Source: Anaerolineae bacterium (GTDB taxonomy: Bacteria > Chloroflexota > Anaerolineae > Aggregatilineales > Phototrophicaceae). Taken from it: a stretch of 64,000 bases of DNA. Each line of letters starts with the position of its first letter. The first letter of the stretch is position 1. This document shows positions 7,786 to 16,159 of the stretch, one piece after another. The DNA lies in NCBI GenBank assembly GCA_022843745.1, contig JALHNB010000012.1:1-64000 (forward strand), given 5' to 3'. Under the pieces are notes generated by a model. It saw only the letters and a list, made by a program, of their open reading frames with translations, made no database searches and was not told the DNA's origin. Made by a program: the position numbers and the translations under genes.

Positions 7786-9876
7786 ATGGACAACATTCTT
7801 CTCGACAACGGAAAAATTGTTATCGAAATTGAGCGCGAAAACGGGCGCATCATCCGCTTCGACCACCAATCGCTGGCGATCCATCTCGTCCAGGAGGCAC
7901 GTCTCGCCGAAAATTTCCGCGTCATGCTTCCCCTGCCCTATCTCCGCGCCCACTACATCCTCGGCAAGGATCAGAAATTAGCTGACGCAAAAGTGGAAAA
8001 TAACCGCTGCCAACTGACGTGGGACGGACTTGACTCCGCCTATGGGCATTTCGACATTCGCATCACGCAGACGATCACACTCGATGGCGACGATGTAACC
8101 TTCAGCATCGAGGTTGAAAATCGTTCCGCTTATATCATCGAGGAAGTGTTCAACGTCGCGCTCGGCGGCATGTCAAACTTCACGGAGCGCGAGGACTGGC
8201 GTTTACATTGGGCGAATTGGGGCGGTCAGGGTTCGGAGTGGGCGTTTTACGATGTGTTCCCCGGCTCATATCTGGGGCCGTCCAACCCGGTCTGGACTGC
8301 GATGTATCACAAAGAACTGAGTATGCCCTGGGTGTCGCTCTATAATGCCAAAACCCGGCGCGGTGTTTACATCGGCAACCATGACCGCGAAGTTCGCCAC
8401 AGCATGGTTTTTGCGCAGATATTCCCCTCCACCGTTTATCGCCATGCCCAGACTTCCGGCATTAATGCCAATGTCGCGCAAGGCTGGCCTGACCCCGCTA
8501 TTGCTGGTGACAAGCCCATCGGTGTCACCCTGTCGTGGAATAATTTCCCATTCCTCAAGCAAAACGAAAGCTGGAGTGGCCCGCCCATTGTGTTCCATTT
8601 TCACGATGGAATCTGGTGGGATGCCGCGGATTATTTTCGCGACTGGTACGACACGCACACCACACTCGATAAATCCGATAGCTGGCTTTCTTATGAAGAT
8701 GCGTGGCAGTCCACTATCATCAGCTATCCCGACGATCAGATCGGATTTCGATTTGCCGATCTGCCAAAAGTCGCCGCCGATGCCAAAGCCGCCGGAATCA
8801 ATGTGATTCAGATTGACGGATGGGACATTGGCGGGCTGGATCGTGGCTATCCGCAATATTTGCCCGACCCGCGTCTGGGGTCATGGGAAGATTTTGAAAA
8901 AGCGATTGCCGACTGTGCGGCGATGGGTGTTTATGTGCTGGTTTTCAGCAATTTGCAGTGGATCAACATCGAAACCGATTGGTTCAAGGATGAGCTTCAC
9001 CGTTACGCCAATCGCGACCCGCATGGAAATATTCGCGGGGGTATGGGGTGGGAATATAACACCAGCCTCGGCCAGCAGAGTCAGCCGATCTACCGCATGA
9101 TTCACGCCAATATGATGAAGCCCGAAATTCGGAACATTCTGGTGGATCAGTTGATGAATATCGTTCGCCTCGGTGCGCCGGGGACGCAGATCGACAAACT
9201 CGGCGCGATGTGGGAATTTGATTATTCGCCGGACAGCCCTCTCCCGCCGGATCGTGCCACGATGCAGGGTGTGCTGGATTCCATCGTGGAATATTATCAG
9301 CAGTCCCGCGCGGCGAACCCCAATTTCCGTATCGCCAGTGAGGTGCATTGGGATCGCATCATGCCCTATGTCGATGCCGCTTATGCGCGATTTTTTAACC
9401 TCGACCACAAGCCGACTTACGAGCATACTTTCCCGGAGTATCGCCAATCGTGCTGCATTACGGGCGATTATGACTTCGGATTGGTCAACAACAGCCTGCG
9501 CTTCGGTCACATCATCAACGTCGAAGCCCGCTGCATACACGGCACCGCCGCTGATGTACCCGAACTTGCGCGTTATGTCGCCGAAGCCCTGCGCATTCGC
9601 CGCGAACTGCGCGATGTGCTGTGGGACAGCCGCCTGATCGAGCCTGTTGACGTGAAAGTGGAAGGCGATCTACTATCTGGACTGCACCAGAGCCGCGTCA
9701 ATAATCGTCAGGCGCTCGTCCTCAATCACTTCAAGCCAGAGTCCGTGTCCGCAAAAATCACCTATCCCAAAAATCAGGCCACGCTTTATCGCCCATTCAA
9801 AGCGCCGGAGTCGATCACTCTGCCTGCGACGATCACCGTCCCGCGCGATGAATTCGCAATTTTGATTTTTGAGTGA
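7786..9876 (+). CDS. Putative glycoside hydrolase, DUF6259 / clan GH-D-like TIM barrel
   Basis: A large (696 aa) cytoplasmic protein without signal peptide. Residues about 1-270 look like an N-terminal beta-sandwich. The central part looks like an alpha-galactosidase-type (beta/alpha)8 barrel, with strand motifs VIQIDGWDIGG, VYVLVFSNLQW and GTQIDKLGAMW; the Asp in QIDKLG is a candidate nucleophile. A C-terminal beta domain follows. This resembles DUF6259 and GH36-like proteins, but I cannot confirm the family from sequence alone. A longer frame reaches back to 7714, but it runs through a palindromic repeat, so ATG 7786 is preferred. Its place after the acid-sugar genes suggests release of the sugar used by the locus. 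Confidence 0.65.
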   Translation: MDNILLDNGKIVIEIERENGRIIRFDHQSLAIHLVQEARLAENFRVMLPLPYLRAHYILGKDQKLADAKVENNRCQLTWDGLDSAYGHFDIRITQTITLDGDDVTFSIEVENRSAYIIEEVFNVALGGMSNFTEREDWRLHWANWGGQGSEWAFYDVFPGSYLGPSNPVWTAMYHKELSMPWVSLYNAKTRRGVYIGNHDREVRHSMVFAQIFPSTVYRHAQTSGINANVAQGWPDPAIAGDKPIGVTLSWNNFPFLKQNESWSGPPIVFHFHDGIWWDAADYFRDWYDTHTTLDKSDSWLSYEDAWQSTIISYPDDQIGFRFADLPKVAADAKAAGINVIQIDGWDIGGLDRGYPQYLPDPRLGSWEDFEKAIADCAAMGVYVLVFSNLQWINIETDWFKDELHRYANRDPHGNIRGGMGWEYNTSLGQQSQPIYRMIHANMMKPEIRNILVDQLMNIVRLGAPGTQIDKLGAMWEFDYSPDSPLPPDRATMQGVLDSIVEYYQQSRAANPNFRIASEVHWDRIMPYVDAAYARFFNLDHKPTYEHTFPEYRQSCCITGDYDFGLVNNSLRFGHIINVEARCIHGTAADVPELARYVAEALRIRRELRDVLWDSRLIEPVDVKVEGDLLSGLHQSRVNNRQALVLNHFKPESVSAKITYPKNQATLYRPFKAPESITLPATITVPRDEFAILIFE

Positions 9877-9901
9877 GTAAACCCTAGAGGCTTGAACTTT
9901 T

Positions 9902-9999
9902 ACCCCTCATCCCCGACCCTTCTCCCACAAGGGGAGAAGGGAGTAAATACAATTTTAAGTCCCTCGCCCCTCGTGGGAGAGGGATTTAGGGTGAGGGGC
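9902..9999. repeat. Pair of G/C-rich hairpins downstream of the glycosidase gene
   Basis: Two adjacent inverted repeats lie here: CTTCTCCC-ACAA-GGGGAGAAGG and the CCCTCGCCCCTC...GAGGGATTTAGGGTGAGGGGC element. They are flanked by CCCCTCATCCC and GTGAGGGGC ends. They belong to the dispersed G/C-rich palindromes of this genome and probably end the glycosidase transcript; the terminator role is inference, since no long T-run follows. Confidence 0.5.
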
Positions 10000-10145
10000 A
10001 AGTATGCGGTCAAATGAAGGTGCATAACATGTTCTAGCAATTCGCGATTCGATAGTTCTTTAGTCCACTCTCGCACTCCTTTACGCGCCAAACAGTGCCG
10101 ACACACATAAAATAGGGCATGTCGAATCGCGTAAAGGGGTGCATT

Positions 10146-11960
10146 TTGAAAAATCTCATCGCTGGTATTTTCGCTATTTTTGCCCTGTTCGCGCTGACTT
10201 TTTCGCCCGTTCACGCGGCGGGTGTGGTCAGCGCACCCTGCAACCAGGCAGCGCTTCAATCGGCGCTTTCCGGCGGCGGTGATGTGACCTTCAACTGCGG
10301 CACGGCGACGATTACGCTCACCTCCCCGCTGACCATTACGCAGACCACGACGATTGACGGTGGTGGGCAGATTACCCTCAGCGGCGGCGGCACAACCCGC
10401 ATGATTGAACACACCGCCGGGACGCTGACTCTCGAAAATATCACGCTCACCAATGGTCGGGCGCAGGGCGTGAACACCGATGCCAACGGCTCGGCTATCC
10501 GCAGTCGCTATCAAGGCACAGCGCCGACTCTGAATCTCAACAATGTCACGATCAGCAGCAACACGACGAATCTGACCTCATTTTCTGGCGGAGGCATCAG
10601 CGCCTACGATTTTGGCGGCGCGGTGTTTACGCAGGGCGGTTATCTCACCGTCACTGACAGTACCTTCAGCAGCAACACGTCAACCAACAGTGCGGGTGCG
10701 GCGATTCACGGCCTGCGCAGCGACATCATTATCTCGAATACCACATTTACCAATAATGTCTCCGATGGCGGTGGGCAAGGCGGCGCGATTTATGTAGATG
10801 GCGCACAGCCCAATAACGGTGTGGTTCGCATCACGGGTGGGTCATTCAGCGGAAATACGGCTTTTAACCAGGGCGGCGCACTCTATGTTCACCTGTATCA
10901 GAACAACGATGCGGTGACGATTGACGGCGTGAGCTTTTTCAATAATTCTGTCAATGGTGGCACAAACGGGTTGGGCGGTGCGTTCAGCGGTGGTAACGGG
11001 CGCGTGACGGTTCGCAACAGCCTGTTCTCCGGCAACGCTGTAGATCGCCCTGGCACAGCCGATGGCAGCGGCGGTGCGTTCGCCAGCGCGGAAACAGCGG
11101 TCATTACCATTGCCAATTCGACCTTTACGGGCAACCGCGCGGAAGGCATCTCGTTTAATGCCAACGGCGGCGCGATCTATATCGTCAATAACAGCCAGCA
11201 ATTTCAGATTATCAACAGCACGATTGCCGGAAATTTCGCGGGTTGGGTCGGCGGCGGGATCAGCAGTAGTGCCAATGGCAGGCTGATAAACACGATTGTC
11301 GCCAATAACACGGCGGATAACGGCCCGAATACCTGGGATATTCAGCAGCAGTGTTCGGCGCAGTTGGTCAACGGTGGTGGCAATATTCAGTACCCGCCGA
11401 AAAATCCGAACCCCAATTTTTTCAACGAAACGATCTGCGCGAGCAATATCACGATTGCCAATCCGTTGCTGAGTGCGCTCGGCAACAACGGCGGCGCGAC
11501 GCAGACGATGGCAATTCCCGCCAACAGTCCGGCTGTGGATGCCGGAAATCAATCGTACTGTACGGCCTCACCTGTGAGCGACCTCGACCAGCGCGGCTAT
11601 TTCCGCACCTTTGACGGCGATGGCGACGGCGCGTTCACCTGCGACATCGGGGCATTCGAATTTTCGTCGTTTAATATCACGTCCGCGCCAAACGTCCAGC
11701 CGCGCATCAACGCCTATACCACCGCCACGCCGACTCTGCGCTGGGAATCATTGGCCTGGGCGATGAACTATGAAATTCAGATCGACAACACGGCGGGTTT
11801 TAATGCGCCGCTGGCTTTCACAGGGATGACAGTGAGTACCCTGGTGAACGTCCCTACGCTGACCAACGGCGTTTATTATTGGCGTGTGCGCGGCCTGCCA
11901 ACCACTGGCGCACCCGGCGCATGGAGTGGGACGGAAACATTCGCCGTGAATGTGCCGTGA
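10146..11960 (+). CDS. Secreted parallel beta-helix protein (choice-of-anchor Q type)
   Basis: A secreted protein of about 604 aa. The proposed TTG start at 10146 follows AAAGGGGTG at good spacing and gives a clean signal peptide (MKNLIAGIFAIFALFALTF, cleavage after VHAA). An upstream ATG at 10119 would add nine residues and spoil the signal. Residues about 50-430 are repeated short beta strands with Asn ladders (NNVTISSNTT, NSTFTGNRA, NSTIAGNFAG), typical of right-handed parallel beta-helix surface proteins. A DxDQRGYxR segment and a C-terminal fibronectin-like domain (PTLRWESLAWAMNYEIQI) follow. It probably acts at the cell surface as an adhesin or polysaccharide-binding protein. No catalytic residues can be named. 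Confidence 0.8.
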   Translation: MKNLIAGIFAIFALFALTFSPVHAAGVVSAPCNQAALQSALSGGGDVTFNCGTATITLTSPLTITQTTTIDGGGQITLSGGGTTRMIEHTAGTLTLENITLTNGRAQGVNTDANGSAIRSRYQGTAPTLNLNNVTISSNTTNLTSFSGGGISAYDFGGAVFTQGGYLTVTDSTFSSNTSTNSAGAAIHGLRSDIIISNTTFTNNVSDGGGQGGAIYVDGAQPNNGVVRITGGSFSGNTAFNQGGALYVHLYQNNDAVTIDGVSFFNNSVNGGTNGLGGAFSGGNGRVTVRNSLFSGNAVDRPGTADGSGGAFASAETAVITIANSTFTGNRAEGISFNANGGAIYIVNNSQQFQIINSTIAGNFAGWVGGGISSSANGRLINTIVANNTADNGPNTWDIQQQCSAQLVNGGGNIQYPPKNPNPNFFNETICASNITIANPLLSALGNNGGATQTMAIPANSPAVDAGNQSYCTASPVSDLDQRGYFRTFDGDGDGAFTCDIGAFEFSSFNITSAPNVQPRINAYTTATPTLRWESLAWAMNYEIQIDNTAGFNAPLAFTGMTVSTLVNVPTLTNGVYYWRVRGLPTTGAPGAWSGTETFAVNVP

Positions 11961-11975
11961 TATTCTTATGATGTC

Positions 11976-12040
11976 TGTAGAGGCGAGTCGCCGAGTCATC
12001 TCTATTGGGAAAATTATGGGCGCAAGCCTTGCGCCCCTAC
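11976..12040. repeat. Two palindromic intergenic elements
   Basis: TGTAGAGGCGAGTCGCCGAGTC at 11976-11997 is an imperfect member of the GTAGGGGC family. GGGCGCAAG-C-CTTGCGCCC at 12018-12036, followed by CTACGAAAAC, is a near-perfect one. They fill the gap between the convergent beta-helix and murQ genes and may end transcription from both sides. Confidence 0.65.
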
Positions 12041-12094
12041 GAAAACGGTTCGCGATGACCGATTTATTTGCATGACAGAGCAATTATTGCTCGC

Positions 12095-12973
12095 CTATCT
12101 CCCGATCACACGGCGCAGAAAGCCCTGCTCCCGCGCCAGCATCGCGCGTGCGTCATCGGCGGTTATGCCCAAAAGCGTCATTACAATCGCCGTTTTGACC
12201 TGATGATTGGCGCGTTCCAGCACCAACCCGGCCTCGTCCTCGCTCAGATTGGTCACTTCGGAGACGATCCGGCGGGCGCGTGCTGCCAATTTTACGTTAC
12301 TGACGCGGACATCGACCATGAGGTTGCCATACGTTTTGCCGAGGCGGATCATGACGGTGGTGCTGATCGAATTGAGGATCAGTTTTTGCGCAGTTCCGGC
12401 CTTCAGGCGCGTTGATCCGGTAATCGCTTCCGGCCCGGTCAGCGCCGCGATCTTGATTTTTGCCGCGTCCAATACCACCGACGGTGTGCTGCATACGATC
12501 CCGACGGTTCCCGCGCCGATTTCATTGGCGGTTTCCAGTGCTGCTACCACGTAGGGCGTTCGCCCACTCGCCGCAATCCCCACGACGGCATCTTTTGCGG
12601 TTACATTCCGCGCCAATAAATCCGCGCGTCCCCCTTCGCGGCTGTCCTCCGCGCCTTCGATTCCCGTGATGAGGGCATCCTTGCCGCCCGCGATGAGCGC
12701 CTGCACCAGTTCGGGATCGACGCTAAACGTGGGTACACATTCTGCTGCGTCCAGCACCGCCAACCGCCCACTCGTCCCTGCACCAACGTAAATCAGCCGC
12801 CCACCCTCGCGCAGTCGCGCCACGATCATATCCACTGCTTCGGCGACAGCGGGCAAGACCACGCGGACAGCCGCCGCGACTGTTGCATCCTCGCCGTTGA
12901 TGAGTTCCAGAATTTGCAGCGTAGTGCGTTGGTCAATATCCAGCGTGAGTGGATTGCGTTGTTCGGTCAGCAT
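12095..12973 (-). CDS. murQ: N-acetylmuramic acid 6-phosphate etherase
   Basis: Cleaves the lactyl ether of MurNAc-6-phosphate to give GlcNAc-6-phosphate and D-lactate in cell-wall sugar recycling. The protein is 292 aa, the usual length for MurQ. The N-terminus TEQRNPLTLDID, the SIS-domain phosphosugar loop GAGTSGRLAVLDAAE (about residues 64-78, with the family Glu at 78) and IEGAEDSREGG are characteristic. The C-terminal three-helix region (AARARRIVSEVTNLSEDEAGLVL) is also present. It stands alone: no MurNAc transporter or kinase is adjacent. It is convergent with the beta-helix gene. Confidence 0.95.
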   Translation of the reverse strand: MLTEQRNPLTLDIDQRTTLQILELINGEDATVAAAVRVVLPAVAEAVDMIVARLREGGRLIYVGAGTSGRLAVLDAAECVPTFSVDPELVQALIAGGKDALITGIEGAEDSREGGRADLLARNVTAKDAVVGIAASGRTPYVVAALETANEIGAGTVGIVCSTPSVVLDAAKIKIAALTGPEAITGSTRLKAGTAQKLILNSISTTVMIRLGKTYGNLMVDVRVSNVKLAARARRIVSEVTNLSEDEAGLVLERANHQVKTAIVMTLLGITADDARAMLAREQGFLRRVIGR

Positions 12974-13121
12974 GAGCCTATCCTTCTATGTGCGGTAACA
13001 TACATTCGGTTATTTTTCATTCTTTATCCCGTTTAGTTTCGGCAAGTCTCATGTAAGCTCTAGTTTGTTGTATTAACTTTATCGGAGAAATGCGCCCTTG
13101 TAAGACGCATGTACGGAGCTT

Positions 13122-14564
13122 ATGTTTCGACTTATCCGCTACTTTTCCATTACCAGTTTAGCCGCCTTTGTCATTGTTACCATCATTCTCGGTGTATTTT
13201 ATCGCCAGCTCGCGATCAACGATCTGATTGTGTTGGGCGAGAACAACAACGTAGCACTCACACAAACCTTTGCTAATTCACTCTGGCCGGATTTTGAGCA
13301 GTTTGTCATGAATGCTTCCGATCTGTCTCCCGAACAACTTGCCGAATCGCCGGAAATCGACCAACTCCGGATGGACGTATTGACGCAGATGAACGGCCTC
13401 AGTATTGTCAAAATCAAGGTTTATAATCTGGACGGTTTGACTGTTTTCTCAACGGATCCCACTCAGATTGGTCAGGATAAAAGCACCAACGCGGGATTTT
13501 TGTCAGCGCGTTCCGGCCAGGTGGCAACTGAACTCACCCACCGCGATAGTTTCAGTGCTTTTGAAGGGATAATTGAAAATCGGGATGTCATTTCCAGCTA
13601 TGTGCCGATTCTGAGCAAAGGCATCATCAAAGGTGTTTTTGAAGTTTATGACGACGTAACGCCCCTTCTGCTGCTCATTCAGGAGACGCAGCGGAATGTG
13701 ATTATTGGCGTCACTCTCATGCTGGGCATTCTCTACGCCGTTTTGTTTTTCATCGTCCGTCATGGCGACAGGATTATCCAGCAGCAGCGCCGCGAACGAG
13801 AGCGTGTGGAGGAAGCACTGCGGTTGGCACGCGATGAGGCGTTGGCGGCTCTGCATTTCAAGCAGCAAATTTTAGCCAATGTCAGCCATGACGCGCGTAC
13901 ACCCATCACAGTCATTACCTTATATACGGAGATGTTGCAGAATCACCTTTACGGCCCCGTGAACGATAAGCAGCGTAACGCGCTCGACAGTATTCACGTC
14001 AGTACACGCCAACTCCTGTTCTTTTTCACCACTCTGCTTGATGAGGCACAATTGAATGCGGGCAAAGTTGTTTTGCGTGATACTGAATTTGTGCCGTCAG
14101 ATTTGCTAAAAAATCTCGAAGCCAGTATAAAGCCGATGGCAGATAAAAAGGCGCTTGCCCTGAATACCTCTGCTGCTGGCCTGCCGGATACCCTTCGTGG
14201 CGATCCTGACCGCCTTGAACAGATTTTGCTCAATCTGGTATACAATGCCATCAAATTCACTGATAGCGGGACGATTAATGTTAAGCTTTACCTCTCTGAT
14301 GAGCACCATTGGGCGCTGTCCGTTTCGGATACAGGTATTGGCATTGCACCAGAAATGCATGAACGAATTTTTGAAGCCTTCTGGCAGGTTGACGGTTCTA
14401 CTACTCGTTCATCGGCAACCGGCGTTGGCCTGGGTTTGTCGATCATTAAGCAGCTCGCTGAACTGATGAATGGAAAAGTATCTGTACAAAGCGAATTGGG
14501 GCAAGGCAGCACATTTATCGTCACCCTGCCGTTAAGTGGAAAGAACGTATCTGATGAATCATAA
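13122..14564 (+). CDS. Membrane sensor histidine kinase
   Basis: A 480-aa two-component sensor. Membrane spans at about residues 7-29 and 193-213 flank an extracytoplasmic sensing domain of about 160 residues that I cannot name. A short coiled coil (QQRRERERVEEALRLARDEA) leads to the HisKA domain, with phospho-acceptor H256 in NVSHDARTP. The HATPase domain shows the N box (LNLVYNAIKF), G1 (DTGIGIAPEMHE) and G2 (GVGLGLSIIKQL). A GGAG lies close upstream of the ATG. It overlaps the response regulator gene by 11 bp, so the pair is translationally coupled. The signal is unknown. Confidence 0.9.
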   Translation: MFRLIRYFSITSLAAFVIVTIILGVFYRQLAINDLIVLGENNNVALTQTFANSLWPDFEQFVMNASDLSPEQLAESPEIDQLRMDVLTQMNGLSIVKIKVYNLDGLTVFSTDPTQIGQDKSTNAGFLSARSGQVATELTHRDSFSAFEGIIENRDVISSYVPILSKGIIKGVFEVYDDVTPLLLLIQETQRNVIIGVTLMLGILYAVLFFIVRHGDRIIQQQRRERERVEEALRLARDEALAALHFKQQILANVSHDARTPITVITLYTEMLQNHLYGPVNDKQRNALDSIHVSTRQLLFFFTTLLDEAQLNAGKVVLRDTEFVPSDLLKNLEASIKPMADKKALALNTSAAGLPDTLRGDPDRLEQILLNLVYNAIKFTDSGTINVKLYLSDEHHWALSVSDTGIGIAPEMHERIFEAFWQVDGSTTRSSATGVGLGLSIIKQLAELMNGKVSVQSELGQGSTFIVTLPLSGKNVSDES

Positions 14565-14925
14565 TCTCGCGTTCATCATCGAAGATGATAGCGACCTGGC
14601 CGCAATTTTCGCCTTCATTTTGACTGAAAAAGGGCTGGAAACTGAAATTATTTCGGATGGGCGAATGGCTATCGAAAAAATCGAATCCAGACTCCCTGGT
14701 TTGATTATGCTGGATATACATCTGCCACATGTCTCCGGCGCAAGCATCCTGACGCAGATTCGCGCTCAACCACGGCTTGCGTCCATCAAAGTGTTAGTTG
14801 TTACTGCCGACCCCACCAGCATGAATGGAATTGAAGAATTAGCTGATCTGACCCTGCTTAAGCCAGTCAGTTATACCCAGATCAATGATCTCATTGACCG
14901 TCTCATTCAAAAAACAGCTTCGTAG
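14554..14925 (+). CDS. Receiver-only response regulator (CheY-like)
   Basis: A single receiver domain of 123 aa without an output domain. Acidic pocket D11-D12, phospho-acceptor D54 (MLDIHLP), T84 and K103 (LLKPVS) are all present. The ATG at 14554 is preferred over 14536 because GGAAAGAA lies at a suitable distance. It overlaps the histidine kinase stop by 11 bp. It must act by protein contact, for example on another kinase or an enzyme. The gene 72 bp downstream is gap, which may simply be a neighbour. Confidence 0.9.
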   Translation: MNHNLAFIIEDDSDLAAIFAFILTEKGLETEIISDGRMAIEKIESRLPGLIMLDIHLPHVSGASILTQIRAQPRLASIKVLVVTADPTSMNGIEELADLTLLKPVSYTQINDLIDRLIQKTAS

Positions 14926-14997
14926 CTGTACATTTCTCGTAGGATTTGGTAATCTCATGAACCTGTCGTTAGATAAATCCATTGAGGAATACAAATC

Positions 14998-15996
14998 ATG
15001 GCAAATATAGCAATTCACGGTTTTGGTCGCATTGGTCGTTCAGCGCTCAAGGCGGCACTCAAGAACAATCAGTTTACCCCTGTTTCGGTCTCGGATATTC
15101 GGGATATCCCGACTCTCGCGGCGATCTTTAAGGCCGATTCGAACTATGGTCTCTGGCCGGAAGATGTGAAAGCCGTCAGCGATGGTTTCGAGATCGGTGG
15201 GCGCCATATTCCCTATTTTGACTCCAGCAAAGAACTGCCGGACTGGGGAGCATTAGGGGTTGATCTGGTCATCGATTGCACCGGGCGGGCGACCTCACGT
15301 GCAGGCGCACAGCCGCATCTGGATCGTGGCGCGAAACGTGTGTTGGTTAGCGCTGCAAGCAAGAGTTTACAGGATTGCGATGCCTTCCTGCTGCTGGGCA
15401 TCAACGCCGAACAATATGACCCTGCCAAACACAAAATCGTCAGCATGGCAAGCTGCACCACCAACGCCCTCGCACCTGTGGTCAAGGTGCTGCGTGACAA
15501 TATCGGCATCGAGCAAGGCTTCTTCTCGACCATTCACGCCTATACCAACACCCAATCGCTGACCGATCAGCCGATGAAAGATCGCCGCGATTCGTGGGCA
15601 GCCGTCGAAAATATCATCCCGTCATCATCCGGTGCAGCGAAGGCGCTTGGCTTCATTTGGAGCGATCTGCAAATGACCGGCAAGGCTTATCGTGTCCCCA
15701 CCCGCACGGGCAGCATCGCCGAAATTACCGCGACGGTCAGCCGTAAGACGACTGCCGATGAATTGCGCGATCTTTTCCGCAAAGCCGCTTCGACTGCCCC
15801 ACTCAAAGGTATCATGAGCGTTCTGGAAGACGAGTGGGCATCATCGCGCATCGTCGGCGATCCGCACTCCTCGATTATCGACCTGCCGCTCACTCAGGTG
15901 CTTGGCGATAATCTGGTGTCGATTGCCGCCTGGTATGACAACGAAATGGGATATGCCACCCGTCTCGCGGACATGGCTGTCTACCTGACGAAGTAA
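14998..15996 (+). CDS. gap: Glyceraldehyde-3-phosphate dehydrogenase, type I
   Basis: Glycolytic enzyme, 332 aa. The N-terminal NAD-binding motif HGFGRIGRSALKAAL, the active-site Cys153 in SMASCTTNALAPV and the partner His180 in FFSTIHAYTNTQ are intact. The C-terminal WYDNEMGYATRLADM is the family signature. The adenine-pocket residue region reads VSDIRD, consistent with NAD rather than NADP use. No other glycolytic genes are adjacent, whereas pgk or tpi often follow gap elsewhere. Two palindromic elements immediately follow the stop codon. Confidence 0.95.
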   Translation: MANIAIHGFGRIGRSALKAALKNNQFTPVSVSDIRDIPTLAAIFKADSNYGLWPEDVKAVSDGFEIGGRHIPYFDSSKELPDWGALGVDLVIDCTGRATSRAGAQPHLDRGAKRVLVSAASKSLQDCDAFLLLGINAEQYDPAKHKIVSMASCTTNALAPVVKVLRDNIGIEQGFFSTIHAYTNTQSLTDQPMKDRRDSWAAVENIIPSSSGAAKALGFIWSDLQMTGKAYRVPTRTGSIAEITATVSRKTTADELRDLFRKAASTAPLKGIMSVLEDEWASSRIVGDPHSSIIDLPLTQVLGDNLVSIAAWYDNEMGYATRLADMAVYLTK

Positions 15997-16017
15997 GACA
16001 ATTTTCCCACGAAATGC

Positions 16018-16091
16018 GTAGGGGTGCAGTGCGCTGCACCCCTACAATATGTGTGTAAAATCGTAGGGGCAGGTCTCAGACCTGCCCCTAC
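16018..16091. repeat. Two adjacent palindromic elements between convergent genes
   Basis: Positions 16018-16045 carry a 28-bp palindrome with one imperfect central pair (GTAGGGGTGCAG...CTGCACCCCTAC). Positions 16063-16091 carry a 29-bp one with central C (GTAGGGGCAGGTCT...AGACCTGCCCCTAC). They share ends and differ in core. They lie between gap and the convergently transcribed binding-protein gene. Confidence 0.85.
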
Positions 16092-16159
16092 ATTGTTGAT
16101 ATATCTTGTACGACCAGCTCAAAAAATTAAAGCTAATCGCTAACGGCTAAAAGTTGTTC

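Noticed and set aside
12207-12669. Plus-strand frames across murQ
   Set aside because: They mirror murQ codons, have no ribosome binding site and show no protein-like composition.
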